From Bog-473 sp963742035 (lineage in GTDB: Bacteria > Actinomycetota > Acidimicrobiia > Acidimicrobiales > RAAP-2), in the NCBI GenBank assembly GCA_963742035.1, contig CAVUKH010000006.1:107000-170999 (forward strand): a stretch of 64,000 nt of DNA, given 5' to 3'. The notes beneath the pieces were generated by a model that did not search any database, was not told the origin of the DNA, and saw only the letters and a program-made list of their open reading frames with translations. Shown one piece after another: positions 8,136 to 16,908 of this stretch; the first letter of the stretch is position 1; each line of letters begins with the position of its first letter. Made by a program: the position numbers and the translations under genes.

Positions 8136-10043
8136 ATGGTGACCTTCTCACCGCTGCACACGCGACGACATTTTTGCGCCACACTGCGTGACACATTGCG
8201 CGCCGCTCTCGCCGCCGTGGCCGCCCTCGTCATCGTCTCCGGCGCGGCCGGAGCCGTCGCCCTGGCCGGCGCGCCGCCGGCGGGTGCAGCCAACTGGTCC
8301 CCCGTGCACCCGGGCGACTTCCCCGACCCGAGCGTCCTGCATTGGGGAGGCGTCTATTACGGGTTCGCCACCCAGAGCTTCTCGTCCGCGGGCGACATCA
8401 CCAACATCCAGGTGTCCACGTCTCTCGATGGGGTCAACTGGACGGCCTCCGGCATCGACGCCCTGCCGACGCTTCCTTCGTGGGCCGAGGTGGGCGACAC
8501 CTGGGCCCCGAGCGTGGCTTACAGCGGCGTCAGCGGCGATTTCGTCATGTACTACACGGCAACGGAGGCCTCCACGGGTGATCAGTGCATCGGGGTGGCG
8601 ACGTCCGGGTCCCCTACCGGCCCGTACACGGACTCCAACGAGGCGCCGGTCGTCTGCGACAACGGGCCCGATTCGTCGCCAAGCACCATCGACGTGGGGA
8701 ACTGGGGCGGCAGCATCGACCCCGACGTCTTCACCGACGACGCGGGCGATTCCTTCCTGCTCTGGAAAGACGACGGGAACCACATGGGGGTGTCCACCCC
8801 CATCAGATCGGTCCCACTGACCTCGAACCTCTTGGCGCCGGCCGCCCAGCCGACGACGCTCCTGTGGGACGACGCGCCTTGGCAAAGCAACATCATCGAG
8901 GGCCCCGACATGGTCGAGTACCAGAACAACTACTACCTCTTTTACGCGGGCAGCGACGAGGGCGCGTCGACCTACGCCATCGGGTGGGCCAGTTGCCCCT
9001 CGGGCCCGAGTGCCAGCTGCACCGACATGTCCTCGACGGGACCGTTGCTGGCCACGTCCCCGGGCATGTCGGGTCCCGGCGGCCCGGACGTGTTCGCTCT
9101 GCCCTCGGGCCAGCTCGTCATGGCCTTCGCCGCCTGGCAGGGGACGACCATCGGCTATCTCAGCTGTGGGTTCCGGCCCATGTATCTGGCCACGCTCAGC
9201 TTCGCCTCGCCGGGTGGCGCGCCCTCGCTGGCGCCGGCGACGAACACCGGGCCGGCCGCCAGCCCGAGCTGCCCGGCCTCCTCGCACCCCGCGCCTGGGT
9301 ACTGGCAGGTCGGCGCGGACGGCGGCATCTTCACGTTCGGCGCCGCCCAGTTCTACGGCTCCACCGGGTCCCTGCGACTGAACAAGCCGGTGGTCGGCAT
9401 GGCGGCAACACCTGACGGCGGGGGCTACTGGCTCGTGGCCAGCGACGGCGGCGTGTTCGCGTACGGCGACGCGCAGTTTTACGGCTCGACGGGCAGCATC
9501 ACGTTGAACAAACCGATCATCGGCATGATCTCATCGCTCGACGGAAGGGGCTACTGGCTGATCGCCAGCGACGGTGGCGTGTTCGCCTATGGCGACGCGA
9601 AGTTCTACGGGTCAGCGGGCGGCGACCAGCTCGCCTACCCCGTCACCTCTGCCGCACCGGGCTACCTGGGCGGCGGCTATTGGATGGTCGACGCCAACGG
9701 GCAAGTCTTCAACTTCGGCGACGCCCGCTTCGAGGGCCAGCCCGCCGAGGCGCCCGGCTGGTACACCATCACCGGCATGGCGGGCACACAGAACTCGAGC
9801 GGGTACTGGCTCGCCAGCGCGAACGGCAACGTCGCTGACTTCGGCGACGCCGCGCCCTACGGCTCCATGTACGGAACCGCTCTGAACGCGCCGGTCGTGG
9901 GCATCACCGCGACGAACGACGGCGCCGGCTACTGGCTCCAGGGCTCCGACGGAGGCATCTTCACCTTCGGCAACGCTCAGTTCTACGGCTCCATGGGCGG
10001 CCGACATCTGAACGCACCGATGGTCGGCATCGCCGCCACCTGA
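8136..10043 (+). CDS. Secreted GH43-type glycosidase-like protein with a six-repeat C-terminal module
   Basis: A signal peptide (LAAVAALVIVSGAAGAVALA, cleavage near AGAA) leads into a GH43/GH32-like beta-propeller domain. The three expected acids are visible counting from the ATG at 8136: Asp64 (FPDPSV), Asp195 (GSIDPDVF) and Glu255 (IIEGPDM). The likely role is hydrolysis of arabinan, xylan or a similar furanoside-containing polymer outside the cell. The last 250 residues are six copies of a roughly 42-residue repeat with the core GYWLVASDGGVFAYGDAQFY. I chose 8136 because GGGAG precedes it and it gives a normal export signal; the ATG at 8073 is the longest alternative. It is unknown whether the repeats bind carbohydrate. 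Confidence 0.8.
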   Translation: MVTFSPLHTRRHFCATLRDTLRAALAAVAALVIVSGAAGAVALAGAPPAGAANWSPVHPGDFPDPSVLHWGGVYYGFATQSFSSAGDITNIQVSTSLDGVNWTASGIDALPTLPSWAEVGDTWAPSVAYSGVSGDFVMYYTATEASTGDQCIGVATSGSPTGPYTDSNEAPVVCDNGPDSSPSTIDVGNWGGSIDPDVFTDDAGDSFLLWKDDGNHMGVSTPIRSVPLTSNLLAPAAQPTTLLWDDAPWQSNIIEGPDMVEYQNNYYLFYAGSDEGASTYAIGWASCPSGPSASCTDMSSTGPLLATSPGMSGPGGPDVFALPSGQLVMAFAAWQGTTIGYLSCGFRPMYLATLSFASPGGAPSLAPATNTGPAASPSCPASSHPAPGYWQVGADGGIFTFGAAQFYGSTGSLRLNKPVVGMAATPDGGGYWLVASDGGVFAYGDAQFYGSTGSITLNKPIIGMISSLDGRGYWLIASDGGVFAYGDAKFYGSAGGDQLAYPVTSAAPGYLGGGYWMVDANGQVFNFGDARFEGQPAEAPGWYTITGMAGTQNSSGYWLASANGNVADFGDAAPYGSMYGTALNAPVVGITATNDGAGYWLQGSDGGIFTFGNAQFYGSMGGRHLNAPMVGIAAT

Positions 10044-10197
10044 CCAACGCCGGCGACTCGATGGGGTCGCCACGGCGCAGCCGACGCGGTGGCGAGCGTC
10101 CGCCTGCCCTCGGCGGCCCGGGCCGTCGTGGCACCCACGACGACCCAGGCCCCGAGAGGCCGCCACACCTCTGAACCGGCGAACCGGCGAACCGGCG

Positions 10198-10857
10198 CTA
10201 GTAGCCGTGCCCTCCGCTCGCGGGGCTCGTGGTCGGCGTGGTCGTGGGAGGCGGCATGGTCGACGTGGCGGGGGCACCCACCGCCGCTGATGTCGGGATG
10301 CCGCTCTTCAAGACGGCGAACCACTCGGCGCCGACGTTCTGCCCATGCGCCTGCCCCTGCTTCTTGTCCCCCTCGAAGCGGTAGAGCGGCAGCTCGTGGA
10401 AGGCGACTTGCCAATGCCCGTCGCCGACATTGACGAGGGTCAGGCCCTTCACTCCGTGCGGACCGGACACGTGCGCACCTTTTGGCGCCAGAAGCGGCGG
10501 CCAGATAGTGGCGCAGGCCCCTGTGCACGTCGAGGTGCCCGGCTTGTCCTCGGTGAAGCGGTACAGCGTCAGACCGGAGGAGGTGGTGAGCACGGTCCCG
10601 ACGCCGGAGATGTCGGCGGTCGAAATGGTGACCGTCTTGGCGTGGCTGCCGGCGGCTCCGGCGCTCCCGCCGGGCAGCATCACGACCAGGGTGAGTGCGA
10701 AGGCGGCGGTGGCCAGTCCGACAGACGAGAGGGTCCCGGCAACGGCCGGACGCAAACCTCGTCTGGTTCCGCACGCCGCGACTCCCCCCACCTTCCTGTC
10801 CCTTGGATCTGGTTTCCGTCTCCTCACGCCCGTGCCTGCATTCGCCTCTGCCGCCAT
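10198..10857 (-). CDS. Exported Y-X4-D repeat protein (Lipoprotein_15/COG4315 type)
   Basis: This is a 219-residue protein with a membrane-spanning export signal at about residues 40-70 (LSSVGLATAAFALTLVVMLP). Two copies of the Y-X4-D family motif follow: LTLYRFTEDKPGTSTCTGAC, continuing ATIWPPL, and LPLYRFEGDKKQGQAHGQNV. The C-terminus is Thr/Pro-rich. Proteins of this family are secreted or surface-bound with no established biochemical role. No lipobox Cys follows the hydrophobic stretch, so it is probably not a lipoprotein. It is convergent with the GH43-type gene; the 154 bases between them hold an 8-9-bp GAACCGGC repeat near 10172-10197. Confidence 0.72.
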   Translation of the reverse strand: MAAEANAGTGVRRRKPDPRDRKVGGVAACGTRRGLRPAVAGTLSSVGLATAAFALTLVVMLPGGSAGAAGSHAKTVTISTADISGVGTVLTTSSGLTLYRFTEDKPGTSTCTGACATIWPPLLAPKGAHVSGPHGVKGLTLVNVGDGHWQVAFHELPLYRFEGDKKQGQAHGQNVGAEWFAVLKSGIPTSAAVGAPATSTMPPPTTTPTTSPASGGHGY

Positions 10858-10999
10858 GTCGCGTCGTCCCTTCGTTCGTCTCCATTTGGCTCGAGGGTCA
10901 TACGGGCCGGGGTAGCAGCAGGATTGCAGTACCGGATGGCGGCCTATCCTGGGTCGGCGTCGCCCGGGCCGACCTGCGGCGCCAAGGGAGGGCAGGCTC

Positions 11000-11659
11000 A
11001 TGGCAGGCAACACGGAAGAGACGGACAACGCGGACGAGACGGGTGGGACGGGCCGGACAGCCGGTTTCGAGCTGCGGGGCATCAACCATCTCGCACTCGT
11101 GTGCCGCGACATGGAGCGGACGGTCGACTTCTACACCAACATCCTCGGCATGCCCTTGGTCAAGACGATCGAGCTGCCGGCGGGCATGGGACAGCACTTC
11201 TTCTTCGACTGCGGTGGTGGCGACTGCCTCGCCTTCTTCTGGTTCCCCGACGCGCCCGACGGTGTCCCCGGGATCAGTGCGCCGGCGGCACGTCCGGACC
11301 AGGGTGACCTCACCAGCGCGGTGGGGTCGATGAACCACGTCGCCTTCGACGTCGCGCCGGAGAAGATTGCCGAATATCGCGACCGCCTGGTGGCCGCGGG
11401 CATCCCCTGCACCGAGATCGCCAATCACGACGACTCCGAATGGGGCATCAGTGATGCGATGCACTCGGGGGTGTTCGTACGGAGCGTGTACTTCCAAGAT
11501 CCCGACGGGATCCTGCTGGAATTCGCCTGCTGGATGCGTGAGTTCGAGCTCGGCGACGTGGCGCATGCCCCGGCCCGGTCGACCAAGGCGAACGTGCAGG
11601 GCATTGTCACGGCGGCCGAGTCCGAGTTGGCCGCCCCGGTCGAGCCGATCCGGGCCTGA
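11000..11659 (+). CDS. VOC (glyoxalase/extradiol dioxygenase fold) family protein
   Basis: The 219-residue protein opens with an acidic tail of about 30 residues. One VOC module pair follows, with INHLALVCRDMERTVDFYTN in the first half and MNHVAFDVAPEKIAEYRDRL in the second. SVYFQDPDGILLEFACW supplies the closing Glu ligand. The His and Glu positions fit a divalent-metal site. It may act as a ring-cleaving dioxygenase, isomerase or glyoxalase; the substrate is open. A purine-rich AGGGAGGG sits upstream of the ATG. The next two genes run in the same direction and may form one transcript. Confidence 0.82.
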   Translation: MAGNTEETDNADETGGTGRTAGFELRGINHLALVCRDMERTVDFYTNILGMPLVKTIELPAGMGQHFFFDCGGGDCLAFFWFPDAPDGVPGISAPAARPDQGDLTSAVGSMNHVAFDVAPEKIAEYRDRLVAAGIPCTEIANHDDSEWGISDAMHSGVFVRSVYFQDPDGILLEFACWMREFELGDVAHAPARSTKANVQGIVTAAESELAAPVEPIRA

Positions 11660-11716
11660 CGAAAACACCTATCCGCCGCCGTCGCCCGTCGCTCAATCCA
11701 AGAGGTCGCCCGTCCC

Positions 11717-12355
11717 ATGCCCCGTCTCCGCCAGGTCCCCAAGGACGAAGCCACCGCACCAATCGTCACCACCATGTACGAGTGGCTGTTCGAGGGCCGC
11801 GACCCCGTCGCCCAGCCGGGCCGCTGGGATGGCACCACCGGCGACTGGTGGACCGTCTTCGCCAACAGCCCTGACATCCTCGACCATTGCGTCAAGGGCT
11901 TCGGGCTGTACCAATCGCCCACACGGGTACTCGACCCCAGGCTGCGCGAGCTCGGGCAGATCCGAGCGGGCTACGGGGCATCGAGTCAGTTCGTCTTCAG
12001 CCAGCACGCCAAGTCCATGCGGGAGCTCGGCATGCCCGAGGCGCAGATCGCGCACATCCCGGCCTGGAGCACAGCGCCCGAGGGTACCTACGACGCCGCC
12101 GAGCGGGCGGTCCTCGCCTACACCGACTGTCTCGTCTACGACCACGGCCGCGTGCCCGACGCACTCTTCGCCGAGCTCCAAAGCCACCTCAATGACGTCG
12201 CCATCCTGGAGCTGACGTACATCACCACGCTGTACTTCCAGCACGCCGTGATGTCCAAGGCCCTCCGCACCGAGTTCGACGACCGCGAGGATCCTGTCGT
12301 CGAGGTTCCAGGCCCGGTAGGTTCCAGCGCCATGCATCCGGGACCGAATCGGTGA
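11717..12355 (+). CDS. Carboxymuconolactone decarboxylase/AhpD-like protein lacking the CxxC motif
   Basis: A 212-residue all-helical protein with the CMD family pattern: RVLDPRLRELGQIRAGYGAS, then a helix with QHAKSMRELG and the second-half helix AERAVLAYTDCL. In peroxidase-like AhpD members a CxxC precedes the His by a few residues; here the stretch reads GASSQFVFSQH, so the thiol pair is absent and only the His remains. It is therefore unlikely to be a peroxidase and may be decarboxylase/lactonase-like or non-redox. Its TGA overlaps the GTG of the next gene (GTGA), so the two are coupled. Confidence 0.75.
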   Translation: MPRLRQVPKDEATAPIVTTMYEWLFEGRDPVAQPGRWDGTTGDWWTVFANSPDILDHCVKGFGLYQSPTRVLDPRLRELGQIRAGYGASSQFVFSQHAKSMRELGMPEAQIAHIPAWSTAPEGTYDAAERAVLAYTDCLVYDHGRVPDALFAELQSHLNDVAILELTYITTLYFQHAVMSKALRTEFDDREDPVVEVPGPVGSSAMHPGPNR

Positions 12356-13374
12356 CGACGGAACACGTCGTCCTGCCGGACGACGAAAAGCGGCACACGC
12401 CCGACGGTGAGGACTTGTGGAACGAGTCCTACTACTGCGACTTCGTGCGGTCCGATGGCTCCATGGGCGGCTGGCTCCGGCTCGGTCTCTATCCCAACCG
12501 CCGACTGGCCTGGTGGACGACCTGGATCGTGTTCCCCGACCGTCCCGGTGTCTGCTCAGTCGACTACGCGGCGCCGGTCCCGCCCGATGAAGGGCTCGTC
12601 TCAGCATCCGACGGCGCCCGGATCGAGATCGACCTGCGCCGTCCACTCGAGGCTCTCCGCCTGGCGGCAAGTGCGCAGGCCTCCATCATCGACCCACCCG
12701 AACAGGTCTACACACGAGGCGAACAGAGCGGCACCCCGGCGCGCCTCGACCTCGACCTGACCTGGACGACCGACGGCGTCCCGTATCACTACGACCTCAC
12801 GACGCGCTACGAGATACCCTGCCTCGTGAGCGGGACCGTCAGCGTCGACGGAGAGGCCTTCACGGTCGACGGGCAGGGCCAGCGCGACCACTCCTGGGGC
12901 GTGCGGGATTGGTGGGCCTTCGGATGGTGCTGGTGCTCCGTGCGCCTCGACGACGGGACCCGGATCCACCTGGCCGACATCCGGATGGGTCTCGGCATCC
13001 CCGTCTTCTTCGGATACATCCAGCGGCCCGGTGAGGTGCATCCTGCCACGGCGCTCACCGTGACCGAAGATCTGGGTGAGCACGGATTCCCATCCAAGGC
13101 GCGCATCGAGATCGCCGCCGGGCCCGGCGCTGAACCAGGCGGTGCCGGCGTGCCCCTCGGCCTCGAGGTCACGCCGGTCGCCTTCGGACCGGTCCTGTTG
13201 CGCGACGACGAAGGCGGGCGCACGAGCCGGTTCCCCCGGGCCATGGTGCGGTGCCGGACCGACGACGGCCGTACCGGCGCTGGATGGATTGAGTGGAACC
13301 AGCCGGAGGCCGCCGCGCCGGCCGACAGCGTTTCACATCCCACGAACAACAATCCGGGTTCTACCCCCGTGTGA
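12352..13374 (+). CDS. DUF7064/7065-like protein of probable lipocalin-type fold
   Basis: A 340-residue soluble protein rich in beta-strand patterns. The distinctive stretch GQRDHSWGVRDWWAFGWCWC at about residue 180 and the N-terminal MGGWLRLGLYPNRRLAWWT match mycobacterial proteins now called DUF7064/7065, often found beside steroid and hydrophobic-ligand genes. The function is not known; a ligand-binding or isomerase role is possible. The GTG at 12352 overlaps the previous stop (GTGA), so it is made together with the CMD-like protein. The family assignment is from memory of the motif, not a search. Confidence 0.65.
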   Translation: MTTEHVVLPDDEKRHTPDGEDLWNESYYCDFVRSDGSMGGWLRLGLYPNRRLAWWTTWIVFPDRPGVCSVDYAAPVPPDEGLVSASDGARIEIDLRRPLEALRLAASAQASIIDPPEQVYTRGEQSGTPARLDLDLTWTTDGVPYHYDLTTRYEIPCLVSGTVSVDGEAFTVDGQGQRDHSWGVRDWWAFGWCWCSVRLDDGTRIHLADIRMGLGIPVFFGYIQRPGEVHPATALTVTEDLGEHGFPSKARIEIAAGPGAEPGGAGVPLGLEVTPVAFGPVLLRDDEGGRTSRFPRAMVRCRTDDGRTGAGWIEWNQPEAAAPADSVSHPTNNNPGSTPV

Positions 13375-13432
13375 CCACGGCCGTCATACGGCCGGGGCGT
13401 CAGCCACCGATTCCTTTGCGCACCAAACCGCC

Positions 13433-14377
13433 ATGTTGCGTGAGCTTCCGAGTTTCCCTGCCGTGGATGGATCCAAAGAATCGCCCGTCGCCGACAAGCG
13501 CCCGTGCCCGAACAGGCGCCAGCGTCGCCAGCAATCCGGCCGCCGCGATCGCCGCGATCGCCGCGATCGCCGCGATCGCCGCCATCGCCGACCTCTGAGC
13601 AACGCGGCATTCCCCCTGGCGGCGTGGGCCGCTCTGTTCGCTTTGGCCGCGACTGCCGCCATCGCGCTCTTGAGTGGATCCACCGGACCTCTCGCTGCAG
13701 CCGCCTCCGCCAAGGGCGGCGACCCAACGGCCCCCGCCGCATCCACGACAACGACCATCTTCCCCTCCGGATCGACCCCGGCTGACAAGTGGGTTCTGAA
13801 AGCCGTCGCCGCCGAGCAACAATTCGGCAGTGTCCACGTCGACGGAAGAATCTCGCAGGGCAAGTCCGACATCCTCCTCGAGCTTCTCGTCAACTCCGAC
13901 GGTGAGGGCGGCGGCGAGTTCGTCGAAAATGGCAGCCTTATTGAGATCGAGCGTGTCGGCCCTCTCCTCTACTTCAACGCACCGGCGAAGTTCTGGGCGA
14001 CGCATGCCACAGCGGCGCAGACCAAGGTGTACGGCGGGAAGTGGATCCAATTCTCGGCGGTCGACGAGCGGTTCACCTCCTTCGACCAGTTCCTCGATGC
14101 CGCCGATCTCGCCGTCGCGGCCTTCGAGGGTCACACGGCACCGCTCACCCTCGGCCGCCCCACCACATTCGCCGGCCACAAGGTCGTGGTCATAAAAGAC
14201 ACGGTCACGAACAACGGGAAGAGGAGCACTGGCCTCATGTACATAGCCGCCAAAGGCCCGGCGCTGGTGTACAAGATCGTCGATGACACCCCCGGCGACA
14301 TGAGCACCGTCGTCTTCAACCACTACGCCAAGGCTGTCCCGCTGACCGTCCCACCCAACGCCATCAACCTGTCCTAG
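13433..14377 (+). CDS. Exported LppX/LprG-like (LolA-fold) protein
   Basis: From the ATG at 13433 the product is 314 residues. A basic N-terminus with an Arg/Asp repeat (about residues 35-50) is followed by a signal-anchor (LAAWAALFALAATAAIALLS) and a Ser/Thr linker. The beta-rich domain contains WVLKAVAAEQQFGSVHVDG, LLYFNAPAKFW, KWIQFS and AGHKVVVIKDTVTNNGKRST. The domain resembles the LppX/LprAFG group that carries lipids in mycobacterial envelopes; this is an inference from pattern. No lipobox Cys is present, so it is a membrane-tethered or released protein. The true start could be later than the repeat. Confidence 0.65.
   Translation: MLRELPSFPAVDGSKESPVADKRPCPNRRQRRQQSGRRDRRDRRDRRDRRHRRPLSNAAFPLAAWAALFALAATAAIALLSGSTGPLAAAASAKGGDPTAPAASTTTTIFPSGSTPADKWVLKAVAAEQQFGSVHVDGRISQGKSDILLELLVNSDGEGGGEFVENGSLIEIERVGPLLYFNAPAKFWATHATAAQTKVYGGKWIQFSAVDERFTSFDQFLDAADLAVAAFEGHTAPLTLGRPTTFAGHKVVVIKDTVTNNGKRSTGLMYIAAKGPALVYKIVDDTPGDMSTVVFNHYAKAVPLTVPPNAINLS
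13541..13585 (+). repeat. 9-bp tandem repeat CGCCGCGAT, about five copies
   Basis: Four exact copies of CGCCGCGAT and a fifth with one change (CGCCGCCAT) run head to tail. Each junction forms the palindrome GCGATCGC. Within the exported protein gene the repeat encodes Asp-Arg-Arg units. All three forward frames stay open across it. Confidence 0.9.
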
Positions 14378-14431
14378 ACCAATTCCGACTGACGGACCGC
14401 AGCCCGTCCCCCCTGGGGATCGGTCGCTCGA

Positions 14432-15196
14432 CTACTTGAACATGTCGCCGAGGACCTTGGCCGCCCCGACGCCGGCGGCGGCACCCTCGACGCCGTGGTG
14501 GTCATCGCGGTCGGGCAGGTACTCGCCGATCACGCCTGCAAGCACCGGCAGCGGCATCGACTGCAACCAGATTCGTCCTGGCCCCGTCAGCACGGCGAAA
14601 TGGTGGCCGTCCGAACCCATGTAGCGGTTGGCCAGGCCGGGCACCTTCTGTACCGAGAAGGTCACCGAGGCCTGGAAGAGGCCGGCGTGGCCGGGGTGGA
14701 CGCGCATCGTCTGTCCGGCGGCCAGGTCGTAGACGATGACCTCGCCCGAGAGGTCGATGAAGGCCCGGCCTGTGCCGGCGATCTTCTGCAGGATGAATCC
14801 CTCGCCGCCGAACACACCGCCGCGGAACGACTGCTGGAATCCCATGGAAAGCTCGATCCCCGGCGTGGCCGCCATGAACCCATGTCGGTGGACCATGAAC
14901 TCGTTCCCCGGTGCGACGTCGATCGGCAGAATGTGACCGGGGAATTTCGAGGCGAAGGCGATGGAACCGGCACCGCCTTGGGCGGTATAGGTCGTCATCA
15001 TGAACGAGGCGCCCGACACGGCGCGCTTGACCGCACCCATGATCCCTTTGCCGCCCATGCCACCGCCGGTGTTGGTGGCCATTTGGACGGCGTCCGACAT
15101 CCAGGAGAATTCGCCGGCCTCCGACACGATTGACTCGCCGTCGGCGAGCGAGAGCTCGAGTACCGGCATCGTGGTTCCGTGGATCGTCTCTTCCAT
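14432..15196 (-). CDS. AIM24 family protein
   Basis: The 254-residue protein matches the AIM24/TIGR00266 family. Signs are the Gly-rich stretch GGGMGGKGIMGAVKRAVSG, the beta-rich body with FPGHILPIDVAPG and FRGGVFGGEGFILQKIAGTG, and a C-terminal PGRIWLQSMPLPVLAG. Members are trimeric beta-sandwich proteins related to tryptophan RNA-binding attenuator-like folds. Their bacterial role is not known. It is the last gene of a minus-strand group whose first gene starts at 16862; a 38-base gap separates it from the membrane protein upstream. A GAGGCCAAGCC stretch before the ATG may serve as a weak ribosome-binding site. Confidence 0.85.
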   Translation of the reverse strand: MEETIHGTTMPVLELSLADGESIVSEAGEFSWMSDAVQMATNTGGGMGGKGIMGAVKRAVSGASFMMTTYTAQGGAGSIAFASKFPGHILPIDVAPGNEFMVHRHGFMAATPGIELSMGFQQSFRGGVFGGEGFILQKIAGTGRAFIDLSGEVIVYDLAAGQTMRVHPGHAGLFQASVTFSVQKVPGLANRYMGSDGHHFAVLTGPGRIWLQSMPLPVLAGVIGEYLPDRDDHHGVEGAAAGVGAAKVLGDMFK

Positions 15197-15234
15197 GGCT
15201 TGGCCTCCTCGGTCTGGGTCTTGATTGATGTGGG

Positions 15235-16035
15235 CTACGCCGTGGAGGGGCGCCTCGGATTGGGCCGGTCGCGCAGTTCCACGTCTGCCGACAGTAGGTC
15301 CTGCCCGGGTCCCTGCGCACCCGTCACCAGTCGTTCAGCCAGGGTGACCTCCATGAGCCCCAAGGCCATGCCGAAGAGGTCGCCCAGGATGAAGGTCGTG
15401 AGGAAGACCGCCCAGATGTGCTCGTGGGGAACGAGCTCGGCCACGAAGACAACGACTTCGTGTTCGAGCGCCAGCGGCAGGGTGATGATCAAGAAGACCA
15501 GCATGAAGTGCGGCCACACCAACTGCAGTGAGCGCTTGAAGGCGTCTGGAACCGAGCTGTCGAGCAGGTTGATCAGAGGACCGACCAGGGCGAAGAGCGT
15601 CCCGATAATCAGCCCGGGAATCACCAGGAACACCGACGCGACGGCGCTGATGACGACCAGGATCCCTTCCGCGATCAGCAGGCGCCCCCAGGGCAGGGTC
15701 CGCAGCACGGTGAGGACGGGCTGCGCCGGCTCGTTGCGCTCCACCGAGCCCACCAGGCGTTCGAGCATGCCGGCGTAGAAGGTCAACCCCAGGGCGGAGG
15801 AGGCGAACAGAACCGCCCCGATCACCGACCCGATGCCCAGGTTGTCGACGGCCACCTCGGTGTAGAAGGTCCCCTGAATCGCATCGAGGCCGAAAATGAC
15901 AAGGCCGGGCACGATGACACGGGCCGGCTCCATCCGGGCGGTGCGCCACGACACCGCAACGAGCTCCAGCGGATGGAGGGTGTGGCGCGAGGGTTGGCCC
16001 GACTCGGACGCCGGCCCGGCGTCGCCCGCGCTCAT
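15235..16035 (-). CDS. Multi-pass membrane protein of unknown function
   Basis: From the ATG at 16035 the product is 266 residues with five to six hydrophobic segments: VIVPGLVIFGLDAI, IGAVLFASSALGLTFYAG, LIAEGILVVISAVASVFLVI, PGLIIGTLFALVGPLI, FMLVFLIITLPLAL and a last one near WAVFLTTFILGDLF. The pattern resembles YciC/glycerophosphodiesterase-membrane-domain proteins, but I would not assign a function. Its ATG overlaps the TGA of the methyltransferase upstream (ATGA), which implies coupled translation. It probably sits in the cytoplasmic membrane. Confidence 0.75.
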   Translation of the reverse strand: MSAGDAGPASESGQPSRHTLHPLELVAVSWRTARMEPARVIVPGLVIFGLDAIQGTFYTEVAVDNLGIGSVIGAVLFASSALGLTFYAGMLERLVGSVERNEPAQPVLTVLRTLPWGRLLIAEGILVVISAVASVFLVIPGLIIGTLFALVGPLINLLDSSVPDAFKRSLQLVWPHFMLVFLIITLPLALEHEVVVFVAELVPHEHIWAVFLTTFILGDLFGMALGLMEVTLAERLVTGAQGPGQDLLSADVELRDRPNPRRPSTA

Positions 16036-16862
16036 GCGGGGTTCCAACCGTCCCCGACGAAATCGAAGAGTTGCTGGCTGGGGTCGAAGGGTGCGGTTGC
16101 CCCATTGAGGCGGTGGCGCCCGACGGCCAAGACCGTCCCCTCCGGTGCCTCGTAGTCCAGTTCGGTGAACCCGGCGTCGGCGAAGTCGGCGCGGATTGCC
16201 GGCGTCAGGTCCGGGGGGCGCCGGTGCCGGGTCCACAGCACCTGGCCGCCCGGGACGCAGAAGCCCCGCATCGCCTCGATGGTGCGCGTGATGTCCGCCG
16301 GGCTGATGTTCCCGAACACCCCGCAGACCAACACGATGTCGGCCGGCAGCGCATCGGCATCGGCATCGGCATCGGCATCGACGTACGACCGGCCAAGCGA
16401 CGCATCCCCCTCGATTACCCGGATCCGGTCGGCAACGCCGGCGGCGGCGGCGCGTTCCCGGGCGAAGGCCACCAGGGCAGGATCGAGCTCCACCAACACC
16501 GCCGATACCTCCGGGCCCCTTGGATGGGCCGCCACGACGTCGATCACGTCACGCCCCTGACCCGCACACATGCTCACAATCCGGATCCGCTCTGCATGGG
16601 TGTCACGAGACGCCCCCGCCCTTGGCCCGACCTCGTCCAAGGCGGCGCGCAACATCGACTGCACTGTCCGCAACCGCAGCGAGAGATGCGATGAGGGGTC
16701 CTCGTAGGACGCATGCCACCGCACCCAGTGCGAGGCGGCGGCCGATGGAGGGGCCGATCCGCTCCCCGACGCCGGGCCAGGCCCGCTGCCCGACGCAGCG
16801 CCAGACCCGCTGCCCGAAGCAGGGCCAGACCGGCCAGCGTCTGGATGGTCCCCGGGCGCCAT
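16032..16862 (-). CDS. Class I SAM-dependent methyltransferase
   Basis: The 276-residue product starts with a low-complexity Gly/Ser/Pro repeat tail (about residues 8-45). A Rossmann methyltransferase core follows: motif I is IVSMCAGQGRDVIDVVAAHP, motif II is VSAVLVELDPALVAFARERA and motif IV is LPADIVLVCGVFGNI. Between II and IV lies a run of Asp-Ala repeats encoded by five GCATCG hexamers at 16351-16380. A small-molecule target is likely; the substrate is unknown. The ATG at 16862 faces the DNA methylase gene on the other strand, 46 bases away, so the two share a very short divergent control region. Confidence 0.78.
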   Translation of the reverse strand: MAPGDHPDAGRSGPASGSGSGAASGSGPGPASGSGSAPPSAAASHWVRWHASYEDPSSHLSLRLRTVQSMLRAALDEVGPRAGASRDTHAERIRIVSMCAGQGRDVIDVVAAHPRGPEVSAVLVELDPALVAFARERAAAAGVADRIRVIEGDASLGRSYVDADADADADALPADIVLVCGVFGNISPADITRTIEAMRGFCVPGGQVLWTRHRRPPDLTPAIRADFADAGFTELDYEAPEGTVLAVGRHRLNGATAPFDPSQQLFDFVGDGWNPA

Positions 16863-16908
16863 GACCGCCCATCGTAGGGTGGTCGGCCGTGACCGCTCCA
16901 AGCCCTCC

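Noticed and set aside
13541..13585. Short tandem repeats here and at 174, 16351 and 23556 as possible CRISPR
   Set aside because: Units of 6-18 bp are contiguous, without spacers, and lie inside coding frames; there are no cas genes.
16861..16908. ATG at 16861 as the methylase start
   Set aside because: The family begins at MIKYIGSK (16909); the extra 16 residues have no family support and would overlap the opposite gene start. Kept only as an alternative.
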